Of a DNA stretch of 64,000 bases, positions 43,903 through 56,372 are shown in pieces. Under the pieces are notes generated by a model, which was not told where the DNA came from, did no database searches, and saw only the letters and a list, made by a program, of their open reading frames with translations. Within the stretch, counting starts at the first letter, position 1; every line of letters begins with the position of its first letter. The position numbers were made by a program, and so were the translations under genes. Origin of the DNA: Cladorrhinum sp. PSN259 (taxonomy: Eukaryota > Ascomycota > Sordariomycetes > Sordariales > Podosporaceae); NCBI GenBank assembly GCA_033725935.1, contig MU867070.1, positions 1 through 64,000 on the forward strand, given 5' to 3'.

Positions 43903-44442
43903 AGGGCAAGTGTATGAATTATTTTCTGTCTCGTGAAGGAACTTTTACCATCCAAGTCAAAAAGAAAAGAGAAATTGAGAGAAAGAGGGGCTACCTTGGT
44001 GAGCTCTCTACAAGGCCCCACACTGACGTTGGCTGGCCCTGTCATCCGACACGCCAAGCCAATCAGCACAGCGCGATTGAGCTGCATGTCTCAGCGGCAG
44101 AACACATGCCACAGACCTGTGAGCAGCTGCCCTCAATGGATCTTGTGCCGCAACACAGGCATCACCGACCCGTTCATCTTCTGCTGGATGAACAGCCTGG
44201 CCTCTCTCTAATCGCGAACCACTTTTGCTTCTCTATTGCTGCTATTTTACTGTTCTTAAAATTTGCTTGCCATAAACAATTATCTTCTATGCGGCGGGCA
44301 CTACTGGTACGACCTCCCATTTCCCCCTCCATTGCCGGTTGGGCTTGTGACGTTGAAACATTTTTCCATTGGGATGGAACACAACTCTAACTATGCTCGT
44401 CATCTAGAATCGATTTGTCACCGCATTGCACAAGACGTAGCA
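43903..44442. other. Intergenic, 540 bp
   Basis: The frame of the downstream gene is open through this stretch, but the only upstream in-frame ATG (44374) adds residues unlike the conserved start. I read it as promoter and 5' leader. Confidence 0.5.
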
Positions 44443-46440
44443 ATGTCCTCCAAGTCTTCGTTTCTTCCCCGATTGTCCTTCTCCCGCGGTGATAACGGAC
44501 CCGGCCTCCCCTTCCATAACCCGACGAGTCCTCCGATCCGGAAAAAGCCCAGCGAATACGACCTCTCTGACCTATCGCCCCGGGGCTCACCCCAGGCAAA
44601 AGATGGCCCACTTTCTCCCACAACATGGCGTAATCGGAAAGCCTCCTCGGAGCGTCGAAGCTCTTCCCCAACGAGCGTCCAGACGGGCCGCACAAGCAAC
44701 ACCGGCTCGTCCTCCAAGACAAAGCCGAATAATCGCATCCTGTTCAACGGCCCCCCACCACCAATAGCGACATCCCGGATGCTCTACAGGGACGAAGAAG
44801 AAACCGAATCCCGTGCGCTAGACGCCTCCACCATTGCCCGCGGCATCGGCAGCATGTTCATCGATCGATCTTCCCCTTCCCACACCCGCACAACGTCCGG
44901 TCCGCGCGATTACGAGCCCGATCCGGTCTGGCGTACCCTTCAACGCCGCGAGCGCACCCTACAAAAAGAACTACAGCGTTTCCTCGACGCACAATCTGTC
45001 GGACTGGCCGGGAACTTTGGTGGGAATGATGGTGCCCAACCAGACTCTAGGCCCCACAGTGCAGGAGCAAGCGACGCAGGAAGCAACACTCCCACTGGGA
45101 CACTTTATGCTTCGGCTCTAACTACTGCTACTTCATCCACATCATCCAAACACGTCGCTTTTGCGCAACCGAATATCGCTCCTTCGGGGCAAGTAATTCC
45201 TGTCCGGCAGCCTAAAGCCCGGCCAATACCTTTGTCTGAAGCACGAGCGGGGTTGGCTAGATACATCACTCTGCTGGCGGACTTGAAAGCGGAGGAGGAT
45301 GCCACGTTAGCTTCTGCACTTTCCACAAGAAAAAGGGCATTGGCGCAGTTAAGGAAGCTTTCATCCCAACAGCAAGGGATCGAGGAGGAGTTACACTCGT
45401 TAGAAGGTGACAAGGAGGAGCCTCTAGCTCAAGAGCTACGAGAGTTGACAGAAGAGAGGGAACATGTCACTGGGGAGATTGCAGAACTCGAAGAGAGGTT
45501 GGTCGGGCTGAGGAACAGGAAACGGTGGTTGGATGCCAAGGTAGACGACGTGAGGAACAGGAGGGAGGCGGGGTTATCTGGGTACAGAGGGGCACTGAAA
45601 GAGGTTGAAGGGAAGGTATGGAGCATTCTTAGGAGGCCGGGAGTTAGACCGTTGGATTTGGAAGTTATCGACGGGGAAGGGGAAGATAATCCCGGCGGAG
45701 TGGAGTTCTTGAGGCTCCGGCCGGAGAGGAGGACCGCCGAGATGGCCAAAGAGTGGTGGGAGGGTGAAGTGGCGCTGTTGGAGAGGAGGAAGGAAGAGGT
45801 GGATAGAGATAAGAAGGCTTTAGAGGAAGGCGTGGAGGTATGGAAGGCTGCCGTGGACATTGTTGACGAGTATGAGAGAAGCTTAGACGAAGACCTCAAG
45901 GGGAAGCAAGATGAAGTAGCCGAGAAGACTCCAGAGGAGGCAGTTTATGGACAGTTGGTCAAGATACGGAAGGTTAGCAAGGCGTTGGAGGAGAAATTCA
46001 AGGTAGCAGAGGAACGGGGTTGGAATCTGCTGATTTGTGCAATTGGAGCCGAGCTCGGGGGCTATAAGCTTGCGGATGAGCTCTTGACCAAGACACTAAG
46101 GGATATGGGTGTTGAGGTGGAAGAGGAGAAGCGGGAGGAAGAAGATCTCATGGATGAGAATGGGGATGAAACGCCTCATATGGGAAGGTCCATGAGGGAT
46201 TCAGGGGCTAGGCTGGATGGCTCTGTGGCTTTTACGTCTAATGATGATCTGAATGAGCAGCGTTCTGGGAATTTGGTGGATTTGCATGACGAGGACGAAG
46301 AAGATGGGAAGATGGTGGACGAGAGTGATAACGAAGTGCCTCCTGATTTGATGGTCTCTGCGGTGAGCCCAGCGCTTAGTCGGGAGAGTAGCCTCAGCGA
46401 GAATGAGGTACCGCCGGAGTTCTTGACGGAGCATTCATAG
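44443..46440 (+). CDS. atg28: Autophagy-related protein 28-like coiled-coil protein
   Basis: An intronless 665-residue protein from ATG 44443 (MSSKSSFLPRLSFSRGDNGP), chosen over an in-frame ATG at 44374 because this is the sequence I associate with the family start. The N-terminal third is Ser/Pro-rich and disordered. From about residue 260 there is a long acidic coiled coil with the family-like segments GLARYITLLADLKAEEDATL, EEELHSLEGDKEEPLAQELR and AGLSGYRGALKEVEGK. The C-terminal tail is Glu/Asp-rich. Atg28 was defined in the methylotrophic yeast Komagataella as a coiled-coil pexophagy factor; filamentous-fungal homologues act in autophagy through Atg1-complex scaffolding. Assignment rests on memory of the family. 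Confidence 0.75.
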   Translation: MSSKSSFLPRLSFSRGDNGPGLPFHNPTSPPIRKKPSEYDLSDLSPRGSPQAKDGPLSPTTWRNRKASSERRSSSPTSVQTGRTSNTGSSSKTKPNNRILFNGPPPPIATSRMLYRDEEETESRALDASTIARGIGSMFIDRSSPSHTRTTSGPRDYEPDPVWRTLQRRERTLQKELQRFLDAQSVGLAGNFGGNDGAQPDSRPHSAGASDAGSNTPTGTLYASALTTATSSTSSKHVAFAQPNIAPSGQVIPVRQPKARPIPLSEARAGLARYITLLADLKAEEDATLASALSTRKRALAQLRKLSSQQQGIEEELHSLEGDKEEPLAQELRELTEEREHVTGEIAELEERLVGLRNRKRWLDAKVDDVRNRREAGLSGYRGALKEVEGKVWSILRRPGVRPLDLEVIDGEGEDNPGGVEFLRLRPERRTAEMAKEWWEGEVALLERRKEEVDRDKKALEEGVEVWKAAVDIVDEYERSLDEDLKGKQDEVAEKTPEEAVYGQLVKIRKVSKALEEKFKVAEERGWNLLICAIGAELGGYKLADELLTKTLRDMGVEVEEEKREEEDLMDENGDETPHMGRSMRDSGARLDGSVAFTSNDDLNEQRSGNLVDLHDEDEEDGKMVDESDNEVPPDLMVSAVSPALSRESSLSENEVPPEFLTEHS

Positions 46441-47608
46441 GTGATGGGAGGTTGTTTGGAATGAATGATGACGGCATGACTGGATTTTGAATATGGGTCG
46501 GTCGGTTGGCCCTCGACAAGATTAGAGTATTACTTGGAGCATTGGACGTTTCAGCTGGCTTTGACATTCTAACTTTAGCTTGGTCATTAACATCGTTTCT
46601 CATGAGGAGATTCTAGCGAACGACATTATTGGCAAATTATCGTGTATTTTTTATCCAAATGAAGAACACACAAATCGCAAAGCTCTATAAATATGTACAT
46701 GCACCTATACGCTCACGTGATTCTTTCGATATCTGCATGGAATATTCCAAGACAATTCTTCATTTAATTATGTAGTGGTACTGTACGACGGGATGTATGC
46801 ATGTATGTACTACAGAAGTGCCGCTGAATGCGTCCTAATATGGCAGCTGGTTAAATGTCGACTGTCTGTTTGTTGAGTCATACAGTAGCTCCTCAACCCT
46901 TGTCAATATACACTTTAAGTGCATTCCCGAACATCGCATGCAAAGGCCTTTTGTACATGCTCTTTCTGATTGAACGGTATTCTGCTGCCTGCTAGGGCCG
47001 CGTATGCAGGGGGGGGGTATACCATGTCGGGAACCGCGGGGAATTTCCACGGATCTCAATTGCAATGGCGATCGTGGAGAACCGGCGATGCTGCAATTCT
47101 GTGGAACGGTGACCGACGCCTTTTTCCGTGGAAACTTTAACGGAGCAATCCTCTCTCAAGCGCTTCAAATTTACCTGGCATCTCTCGCTGCTTGGAGTGG
47201 ATACGCGGAAGAAGTGGTCGATCCCCGACAAACGATGGAAGGAGCGGTTGCCCCAGTTTCTTGACCGTGACATGAATTGGTTCCACCTCGAGGCGTTTTC
47301 ATCCCATGATGCCGTTTGCCTTCGGCAATGGAAACTGAATTATTGAACGGGGGACTTTTGGGACCACTTGAGTAAAATTGCCCCATCTGGAGAACTCAAC
47401 ATTCCTTTTACGCCAAGGGCACTCTAGATCCTCTAGTCCGACCTGACCAATTACCATTGCCATTATCCACAGTTTTCCGGAATCCATTTCTCAAGTGCTG
47501 ACACCGCTGACATCACAAGGGTTGGTCCCGTCGGTCCCGTCCCCGCGCCAGCAAGGTCCCCTGTTGGTGTTTGATGTTATCGCCCAAAGTACCGTTCTTT
47601 TGTCGAGA
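46441..47608. other. Intergenic, 1.2 kb
   Basis: No gene recognised. Short frames around 47000-47280 overlap on both strands. The glycosyltransferase frame is open from 47495 but has no ATG before 47609. Confidence 0.5.
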
Positions 47609-49219
47609 ATGCGCTCACCAGCCGCTCGAGGGCTGTTGGTGCTCAGGTTGGACAGGCGACTCGCCAGAATTGCTGCCCTCATCAGCACCGTCCTTCTGGC
47701 CATCTTCCTGCTCAGTTATTTACGACAATATACCATTAATCGGTCTGCATGGCTTGCCTCCACTCTGTCCGTCGTAGCTCACCTGCGCCAGCGGGAGCCG
47801 CCGGCATTTTACCCTTTCGAGACTACCAGTGCATTTTACCCTGTCGCTTTTGATGGCGATCTCGAGAACAAGACCATCGATGAGTTTTGCACTTCATTCC
47901 CTCACCACCTCACGGCGCGCATCCAGCCCGTCCTGAAAATGGGTCATGGCGAAAACCCCAAGCTGGTCGACGCTCAACTCCGCACGGTCTCGGCATGTTT
48001 CACAAATGAAGAGCTTCTCATCTTCTCTGATCTTGAGCAGGAGCTTCATGGGCGCCATGTTATCGACACCCTCGCGAATCTCCCCCAAGCATATCGCAAC
48101 AAGGATCCCAATGACGGACCAAACGAGGATTTCGACAATTACGATAAGCTCCAGGCTCTTGCCCAGGCCAAAAAGCTCAACCCCGGTAACGATCCGGCCG
48201 CGGGGCGTAACGGTTGGCGCCTCGACAAGTACAAGTTCTTGGCCGAGGTGGAGCGCACATGGCAGATGCGCCCTGCACGCGACTTTTACGTCTTTTACGA
48301 AAGCGATACGTACATCTCGTGGGACAACATGTTCAGGTTCCTCTCGACCCTCGACCCGAATTTTCCCCTCTACATGGGCAGTCCATCTCCCGGCCGACGT
48401 GACGAAAAGAGAAAGGTAAACACATGGTTTGCAAACGGTGGACCAGGCTTCGTCATTTCGAGGGGAGCCATGGAGAAGCTCTTTGAACGTCAGTCATCGG
48501 CCGACGGTCACTACACCGAAGCTCCATTTGCTATCAAGTGGGCTGAGCTGGTGCGAAACGACCCTTGCGGAGACTCGGTGTTGGGCTGGGCGCTATGGAA
48601 TGCTGGTGTTCCTCTCAGTGGTTAGTTCCCACTGTTCAACACTTATGCAGCACACAACATACCTTACACAGACCAGATGTGGTGTCACCCTTTCCTGACA
48701 ATGCACAAACTCAAGGTGGAGGACATGGTAGGCCTTTGGCGGTGGGAGAATAGCAATCGCAAGCTCGGACGTCCCTTGCTTTATTCGGATATTTTCGAAT
48801 TCCTCTCTCCAGTTGAGCACGGGTTGCGCGAAAACTGGGACAATACTAACTGGGATCGTGTCTCGCCTGGACGAGACACATATGTGGACACGTTGGATGC
48901 CTGCAAGCAGGCTTGCCTAGATAGCGACTTCTGCCTGTCATATCACTGGCAGGGGAACCAAGCGAAGAAGTGTGTTCTCATGCCATTTGTCACGTTCGGG
49001 GTCGAAAAGGCGCCCGAAACCAGGCAGAATAAGATCCGCGTCGGCTCGAAGCGTCAAAACCACGGCGGCGCACACAAACAAGAAAATGGGTACAAATACG
49101 TCGACGAGACCCTCAACTTTACGAGCGGGTGGCTGCAATCGAGGATAGAACGGTGGCAACGGGACCATGTCTGTCATTCTCCAGAATGGGTTTACCCGAG
49201 CATCGAGAGGCATTTTTGA
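47609..49219 (+). CDS. Fringe-like (GT31-type) glycosyltransferase with PAN/Apple-like C-terminus
   Basis: Two exons (47609-48620 and 48672-49219) with a 51-bp intron (GTTAGT donor, CAG acceptor) encode 519 residues. A type II membrane anchor (IAALISTVLLAIFLLSYL, about residues 22-39) fits Golgi residence. The catalytic region has RDFYVFYESDTYISWDNMF, where ESDTY stands in for the metal-binding DxD, followed by FPLYMGSPSPG and WFANGGPGFVISRGAM, the layout of Fringe and related beta-1,3-glycosyltransferases. GDSVLGWALWNAGVPLS precedes the intron. After the catalytic domain a Cys-containing segment (CKQACLDSDFCLSYHWQG and KKCVLM) looks like a PAN/Apple module. The donor and acceptor sugars are unknown. 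Confidence 0.85.
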
Positions 49220-50671
49220 GCGCCATGAAGAGTAAGAGGCAGGGGTCTCGGGCTGATGTTCATGGTGCGCGTTTTTGTTTTAATTACAAAAATGGCGTTG
49301 AATCATGGCATTGTTTTGTTGTAATCTTCTCTTCTTGTATCTTTGTTACCCCAGCGAGCACTCACATGAGTGACTGTCAGCGGAGATGGTGGGACATGAC
49401 AAAACCCGAGCTGCAGCGTCCCTTTGTCGGGCAAAAGCGCTCTTCTGGGCAATCCGTCGGCGAGAAGCCGGAGGGTTTTTAGATGCCCGTTGATATCGTA
49501 AGCTGATATGCGGGACCTTTGAGGGACCTCCATCCACCCAATCATGGAGCGAGTTTGGATGCGAAGAGTGGCAGTGCTGAACTAGCCCTTGTCAACACCC
49601 CCCTCACCCCCCATGCTTGTTGACGCAACCCAGCCTGTCCGCTCAAACTCGAGGGATTAGGCCCCTTCGAGGGATTCACTGGATTCAGTCAACCCCTCAC
49701 TCATTGTTCTGTTGGTTAGTGATCGAAGTTGTCACCGGAAGGGGATTACAAGTTATGAAGGATGGCCAAATAATAAATACCCGAGGCTCACTAAACAAGC
49801 AGTAAAGGTGAGTGAGCGTACAGGAGCGGCACGCGCCGGCTGTTGGGGCTGTCGTGTAAGTCATCTTATTTCCCCGTAACCACGCTATCATTGGAACTTT
49901 GGCTGGAAGCTGCCTAGTTGAGCTATTCTCCATCCTCGCACGTTGTTCCGTACCGATAAGTCCGAAGTCCGCTGTCACTCTGATACTACCAGGCCACAGC
50001 AGTTTCGAGCAAAGAGTATCTCATTACTACACACATCTGCATGTTTAGTCATTCATGTTCTCTCGGCGAGTCCCGTCGGGATCCGTTCAAGTTACCGAGA
50101 AGCCGCGAGTCCTGGGGACAGTTTATTCATTCAACCCCTCTCTTTGTCTTTTCCTTTTTCCTCTTCTCGCCATCATACGTGACCCGCAGCAGTAGCCAGG
50201 CCCCCAACCCAACGGCCCTACCAACGACATCAAGGCCACGGTCTGTGTTGCTCCACTTGATTGACCGAAAAGGCTCACCAGCGGGCGCACAAAAGACACA
50301 CTCATATTGGTCTGCCTCCAGCCCGCCGCCTGAAGTGACCCGATTCCCCCATCTCGCCTTTTTTGTGGCCGACTTTCCCTCTGTTTTCTTTTTTATTTTC
50401 CTACTTCGTCCTGTATGACCCATAAAACCAGGCTGTGGCACAGCGTTATTGATCATTTCAGAGGCTGAATGCTGCCTTGAGGAGCAGTTGCCACTTAACC
50501 TTTTTAATCATTCAGCTCACCCCCGCTCTTCTTTGCCTGGAGAAGGAGAGAGAAAGACGGGCAAAGAGGAGTCCTGGGAAAAGATGTTGCACACCACTGA
50601 GGGGACGACGATGCTTTGTCAGAACGACTATCACTGGCAGAAGAAGCAGCAGGAGCAGCTTGAACACAACA
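49220..50671. other. Intergenic, 1.45 kb
   Basis: No gene recognised. C-rich and T/C-rich tracts near 49590 and 50140-50410 resemble promoter and leader sequence. Frames overlap without codon bias. Confidence 0.45.
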
Positions 50672-52778
50672 ATGAAAACTGCCTCTCCGGATCATCAAGG
50701 ACGACGTCCGTCTGTCGGATGGGTGGGCGGTGATGAGTGGGAGTTATACAGACCCACCATCCAAGAGCTGTATCAGACCCAAAACCTGCCCCTCAAAGAC
50801 GTCATGAAGATCATGGAGGACAGGCATGAGTTCAAAGCAACGTGAGTATCTTGTCTTTTTTTTCTTGGTGTCTATCCATCCCCAGCCACTTACCTTTCAA
50901 ACTATCAGCCAACGAATGTACAAAACTCGCATCAAATCATGGGGCCTCGACAAGAACTTTAAAGAATCCGAAGTCGTCGAGCTCTTCCGCCTCCGCCGCG
51001 AGCGTGAACGAGTCGGCAAGATGAAGTCGACCTACATGATTCGGGGGCGGGAGGTCGACTGGGACAGAGTCCAAAGCTACATCCGGCGGAAGGGAATCAA
51101 TATCTCTCAGCTGCTAAACACCACCCCCGTAGGCTCCTCTGCACGGGAGGTATCCTGTGTGACGCCACCTCCGACTTTGCCGGGCACTGGTACAATCCAG
51201 CCAGGTAGTATGAGCAGCAGCAATCAATCATTACAAGAATCTTACCACAGCAACATGAACCCTCAAAGCTATTCACAGCAGCCAGGCAGCAACCTCGTCC
51301 GCGTTTCTTCTCCCTCATCGTCATCTGAGGCCCCATCCCCTTCTCAGGGATTCACAACACCTTCTTCGGCGGGTTTGCTCTTAACACCGATATCACCAAT
51401 CCCGACAACCGGTCTAGGTTTAGGTACTGCTGCTCCAAGTCCAAGACGGCTGTCCCACCCAGTCCCTCTTCAAGTTCCCAACCCCGCCTTTGTTTCGAAC
51501 ACCACTACCTTTGGACCATACCAATCCTCTCCATCAATCTCACTTCCACCTTCATCAAGATCTGGCCCAGCATCGTCATCAACAGCACCAACTAACAGCA
51601 CAATCCCAACCCTCCGAGAGTTCCAATCCCTCCTCACAGCTTTATACCAAAACACAATGTTCCAAGACGGGGACAAGACCTGGGGAACAACAGAGTACTG
51701 GCTGAGAAACACAAGGTCGCTCGAATGGTTTTCTGTGATACGGTACAAGCTCGCCTTGATGCCACCGCAGAAACAAACGAAAGCAGCCTCAAGATCGGGT
51801 TCTTGGAACTGGAAAAATTTTTGCACCTACAACAGAGCGTTCGCTAGCATCGAAGGGACAAGCAGGAACGTTATCGGAACGAGGACTTGGTACATTATCA
51901 ATTACTTTTGTTGGTTCTGGGATAGCGGTGAAGATGTTGGACAGCGCGCAACGGTTGAGAAGGTTCTGGGTGAGGTTATGAGGGTTTGTGGGTATACGTT
52001 TTTATCGGGTCAGTCTGCGAAAGGAGGGAAGAACAGTATCGCCAGTGGGGATGATGATGATGATGATGTAGTAATGGCTCATACCGCTGAAGCATCAGGG
52101 AACTCGGAGCAGATGAATCACTGTGGAAGTAGTAGTAGTAGCAGGGGAGGAGCGAGTCGGAGTTTCATTGATGACAAAGTGGGCTTCAGAGAGAGCGCGG
52201 AAAGGTTCTTGAAGGCTATTATGGAAAGGATGGTATCTCAGATAGGACTGAGCACAAACAAGAAGGGAATGCTGGAAGGGGTGTTGATGCTTGAGGAGGA
52301 TGGGGATGGGTATCCTGTTTTGGCGGATAAGAAAGAGGAGGGAGGAGGTGAGTGGAAGGGTACCGAGGGAAGAAAGAGGATGATGTCGGTGGGTAGTAAA
52401 GAGTCGAGGTGGTCGACTACTTGCTTGATTTCGTCTACTGCTACTGCCGTCAATGACGATACGACAGAGGGGCAAGGGCTGGTAGGGATGCTGGAGTTGG
52501 GAGTGAAGTTGCTGGCGCAGAGAGAGGAAGCAAAGGCAGAAGAACGGCTGAGAAATGTTGTTGAGGGTGGATCGTTCAGAGGCCAGGCTTCAACGACACC
52601 TGGAATGAATGAAGAAGAAAAGGTGCTGGCCAGGTGCGCGAGTTACCATCTTTCGAGGATTTACAGGAGAAGAGGACAGGTGGAGCTGGCGAGGGAGTGC
52701 TTGATGAAGGCGGTGGAAGGGTCGCTGTACTTTGACAAGTTTGTCAGTTGGGATGAGGCCGGGTTTTTGTTTGCTTGA
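50672..52778 (+). CDS. Clr5-domain protein
   Basis: Two exons (50672-50841 and 50909-52778) with a 67-bp intron (GTGAGT donor, CAG acceptor) encode 679 residues. The Clr5 domain spans about residues 22-75 across the intron: EWELYRPTIQELYQTQNLPL, DVMKIMEDRHEFKATQRMYK and TRIKSWGLDKNFK. The usual second block YMIRGREVDWDRVQSYIRRK follows. A disordered Ser/Pro/Gln-rich middle leads to a helical C-terminal part (ASYHLSRIYRRRGQVELARE, TPR-like). The domain is named for S. pombe Clr5, linked to gene silencing, but in filamentous fungi it is an expanded family of unknown roles. It probably binds DNA or acts in the nucleus. The upstream frame has no other ATG. Confidence 0.85.
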
Positions 52779-53780
52779 TATATTTATGTAGCTTATCTAG
52801 GCAAAATCACTATCTAGCTCTTTATTTCTTCTTTTCTTTTTCTATGCACATAAATGGGTCGCTTCAACTCTTTTTCTGTATGCTTCCGACTGATGGCCTG
52901 TGTGGAATTAGCCGAACGTTCTTCGACGTCAAGTGGTTCTCCAGCATGATCTATCTCCGTATGGTTTCCAACTGCGTGCAGAACGGCGCAAAATGGATAG
53001 ATGCTGAGTCTCTGTCGAAAACAATGTAGAGACTGTAGCTTGCGACCGGGTGTGTTCTCAAAGAGAGAGAGAACGGGAAACAAACAAAACAAAAGGAACC
53101 AGAATAAATGGAAACAAAAGGAAAGGAAACAAAAGGGAAGGAAACAAAAGGAAAGGAAACAAAACAAAAGTACACGGAACAAATGACAAAGGCTTACCGG
53201 CTAACCCTTCTCAATTGGAGTGGGTAACTAGGTACGAAAAAAAGCATTCGGTGCTTTTAATCCGCGGGTCGGTTCGAACCGGGGGAAGACGCCCATTTTC
53301 TCGCCGCACTCCTGTCTGAGGATGAATCGTGCGTGTGATGGCGATTATTCTCGGCGAATTTTTTAATTTTTTTTGGGGTTCAAGGCCGTGGCGCGACTTA
53401 TGTATGACAAAGCGCAAGAAAGTTAGAGTGGTCTTTGCTGCTAGAGCGGCGTGATTATTCAACCTTTAAGACACAGAAACCGCGAAGACAATATCTAGGT
53501 ACCAACGGCCTTTTAGATGTGCTGCGGTAAACGTCGTTTTCATAGCAAGAGTCTTTGACCGGCTAAAGTTGGGTTCTCTGTACCCACTGGTGACTTGGTC
53601 TAAACATTCTGTCGGATCATGTCTGAATTTGCTTTGCTCAAGTTGAGCTTTTTGTTGATTTCTACCTCTGGGCTCTTTCAAACATGTTACCGGTACAGTG
53701 TTTGTTATATGATATGGATATCGAGATTCTAATAATAGCAGCAAATTCTAGCGACAGTTATATACACAAGGTACATCCCC
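52779..53780. other. Convergent 3' intergenic region with A/G-rich tandem repeat
   Basis: No gene. Contains the purine-rich repeat annotated separately. A motif GGTCGGTTCGAACC near 53267-53280 resembles a tRNA B box, but no cloverleaf can be built around it. Confidence 0.5.
53085..53170. repeat. Imperfect 14-15 bp purine-rich tandem repeat
   Basis: Tandem imperfect units of the type GGAAAGGAAACAAAA, about four to five copies, almost pure A/G/C on the plus strand. It is non-coding and sits between convergent 3' ends. Confidence 0.75.
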
Positions 53781-54988
53781 TCACGCCTTCTTCTCAACTC
53801 CCTCGGTCTCTTCAATCCTGAAGACGTACTTGACAGCGCTTGCCTTTCCGGCCTTCAAGTTTTGTAACGCGCCCTCGATCCCTGCCAAGCCTCCTGGAAC
53901 AACCTCCGGTCTCTGAGGCTTGAACCAACCCTCTCTTAAACCCTTGGCGATGTACCTGAAGTATGCAAACCCAAAGTCTTTTGCTTCCTTGTGGACGCTG
54001 CCAACCATGGTAATACTTTGTTCAACCCCCTTCGGCAAGCCTTCCTTTTCTCCATGAAGCACAAATGTCACGTGTCCATTTGGCTTCCCCTCCTCCTTGG
54101 TGGCTGGCTGTGCTTCAAGGACCTTTGCAATATTGGTGATGCTGCTTCCGTGAGAAACCGCGTCCAAGGCGTGTCTCACGGGTGGCTTTCCCTTCAGCGC
54201 TTCCTTGAGTTTTTCGACGACTGCGTCATCACCCTCTCTGTAGTCCACCACGACATCTCCCTTACTTTTGTCGATGAATCCCTCAACGTAATCTTTAGCG
54301 TTCCCGGCTACACAAAGAATGGGGTGAATGTTGCTACGCAGCGCAAACTGCAGGGTATAGATTCCGACTGCAGCGGAAGCACCGTAAATGATGAGGGGGG
54401 TTTCTTTCAACGTCGGAACTTCAGGACTCCAAGGCTGCGGCAGTGCTAAACGGAGATACAGCCCAACAGCTGCGGTCATTGCGGCAAGAGGGAGTGCAGC
54501 AGCCTCTGTCGTTTTTTTGTCAGCACTTATTCTGGTTACCTCAGGGTTTGCACCGTGTTACTGACCTTCAAACGACGTCTCTTTGGGGATGTGAAAGGTG
54601 GTATGCGCCCAAGCCACTCCGTACTCGGCATAACTCCCTCCTCTTGTTCTCATCTCGTGGAACGCAGCAACCCTGTCGCCGGGCTTAAACTCGTAAACAT
54701 TAGCACCGACTTCCTCCACAATGCCAGCGATATCATCGCCCTGGTTGCTGCCATCGTCGTCGGGAACGATGTCTGGCAGCTTCCAGTCCTTGGGGTTGGA
54801 GCCCGAGACCACGATGCGAATCAGAACATGGTCCGAGGATGGGAGTTTCGGGATGGGGGTGTCGACGATTTTGACGGTCGTGCCTGGGTTTCAGGAGTTA
54901 GTCGGGGCAAAACCGAGTACAGGCTTGCGAGAGCCTCCGACTCACCTTTGTGAACAAGGGCTTCCTTCATTGTGCCGGTCTTGGCCAT
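53781..54988 (-). CDS. MDR-family enoyl reductase / quinone oxidoreductase-like
   Basis: Three exons (54988-54946, 54883-54566, 54505-53781) with 62- and 60-bp introns (GTGAGT and GTCAGT donors) give 361 residues. The GroES-like half has VSGSNPKDWK, GDDIAGIVEEVGANVYEFKP and GDRVAAF; the Rossmann half has IIYGASAAVGIYTLQFAL, whose AxxxVG stretch binds NADPH. The Cys/His ligands of true zinc alcohol dehydrogenases are absent, so this is a zinc-independent member, close to fungal trans-enoyl reductases such as LovC or to CipB-like proteins. No polyketide synthase lies nearby, so a role in secondary metabolism is not supported by context. Confidence 0.9.
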
Positions 54989-56372
54989 CTTGTATAAATA
55001 AGTATCGTGATGGTATGAGGGGGGATGTAAACAAAAAAATTGGTTGGGGAAAAAAAGGGGAAATCAATAGTTGGAGTAAAGAGAACAGGCAGATAAAATA
55101 GTACTCCAACTTTTTTTTTTCTTTCTAGTTGGCTCTCAAAAAAACCACACTTTGACGGCAATCCCACCTTGGCACGATTTTGTGTCCCAGTTTGGGGGAT
55201 GCATCCGCGATTTTCCCGTCCATTCGATCAATTTATGACGCGCACATCGCGGCTTCCGATTTCAACCCCACACGTTCCACCGCGAGAATCGGAGGGTCGC
55301 CACCCGAATTTCTCCAAGAAAATTATGGTCTCATTCATCCACCCGGCAGGTGGGATCGGCTGCTCTGGGCAATCGACCATCAACTATCACGTCACCTTCC
55401 CCCAGGTAAAAGATCGAAGATTGCCCGTTGACTGCCGGGTCCCGGGAACTCGGTAAAAAGAGGATTCCAGATAACCAAGACAACTCAAATCTGTCCTCCA
55501 CGTGCTTCCGGAGGCTACATCTAGGGTCCACTGATTGACATGATCATCACTGAGCTGACAAATGTGTAAAAGCAGGGTCCTCCCCACAAATGTCTTCTTT
55601 CTGGGAGAAGACGCCAAATTGTTCGATGACTGCAGGGGGCCATTGCGAATATTGTTTTATAAAATATCTACTTGAACTCGCTTCAACCCTTATAATTCAG
55701 AAAGTACGTAAAGATGCTAGAGATTTTGTAACTATTAGTCTAGATTTCCGTTCTGTAACGTTTCCATCTTACTCTTTAATGATCGAACATAGACCAGGGG
55801 AATAGTAGTCGGGCCTAAGAATATGAGTAACGGAGAATGGGGAACTGTTGCAAGAGCTACCAAGAAATCTCCTCAGACAGCACCGGGGCATGGCCCTCTA
55901 CCCCTCCATCGTACTCATGCCTACAAGACGCCTCTAGACTTGTAGGCAGCACGCAATTTAAATTCCTATAATACCAAGGGGCGTGTTAAAGCCTTTCCCG
56001 GCATTGCCCATAATGATACAACTGCCAGTTTTAATCAGGGCAAAAATGGAATTACAGGATCAGCCGTATCGTGGCCAATAGTTTCATGCAATGGCATAGG
56101 AATCCAATCGACCTCTCCGGGAACTGTTTTCAGCTCGATTTCGTATACGTAACAGTCCCTCTCCCCCGTCTATTAAGTGTCTACTTATATCCCCAGCCCT
56201 AACTAATAATCACATCGGTATGAATGCGTCGAGTAAATACTACCTCCCACCTAGGTATAATTCATGCCTTTTTTTCTTTCTTAGTGATATATGAAGCCAA
56301 CGAAACGGGCAAGATACTCTCCACCTCTGTCACTGAACATAGAAGTAGAAGGCTGGGTCCTACCAGTATACG
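54989..56372. other. Intergenic, AT-rich, possibly repeat-derived
   Basis: The left 450 bp should hold the enoyl reductase promoter. From about 55640 to 56250 the sequence is AT-rich, with fragments of frame interrupted by stops, which may be decayed coding or repeat DNA. Nothing could be identified. Confidence 0.45.

Noticed and set aside
53225..53300. tRNA-like sequence with a GGTTCGAACC B-box motif and a TTTTAA stretch
   Set aside because: No paired anticodon or acceptor stem can be drawn around it, and the D-arm signal is absent.
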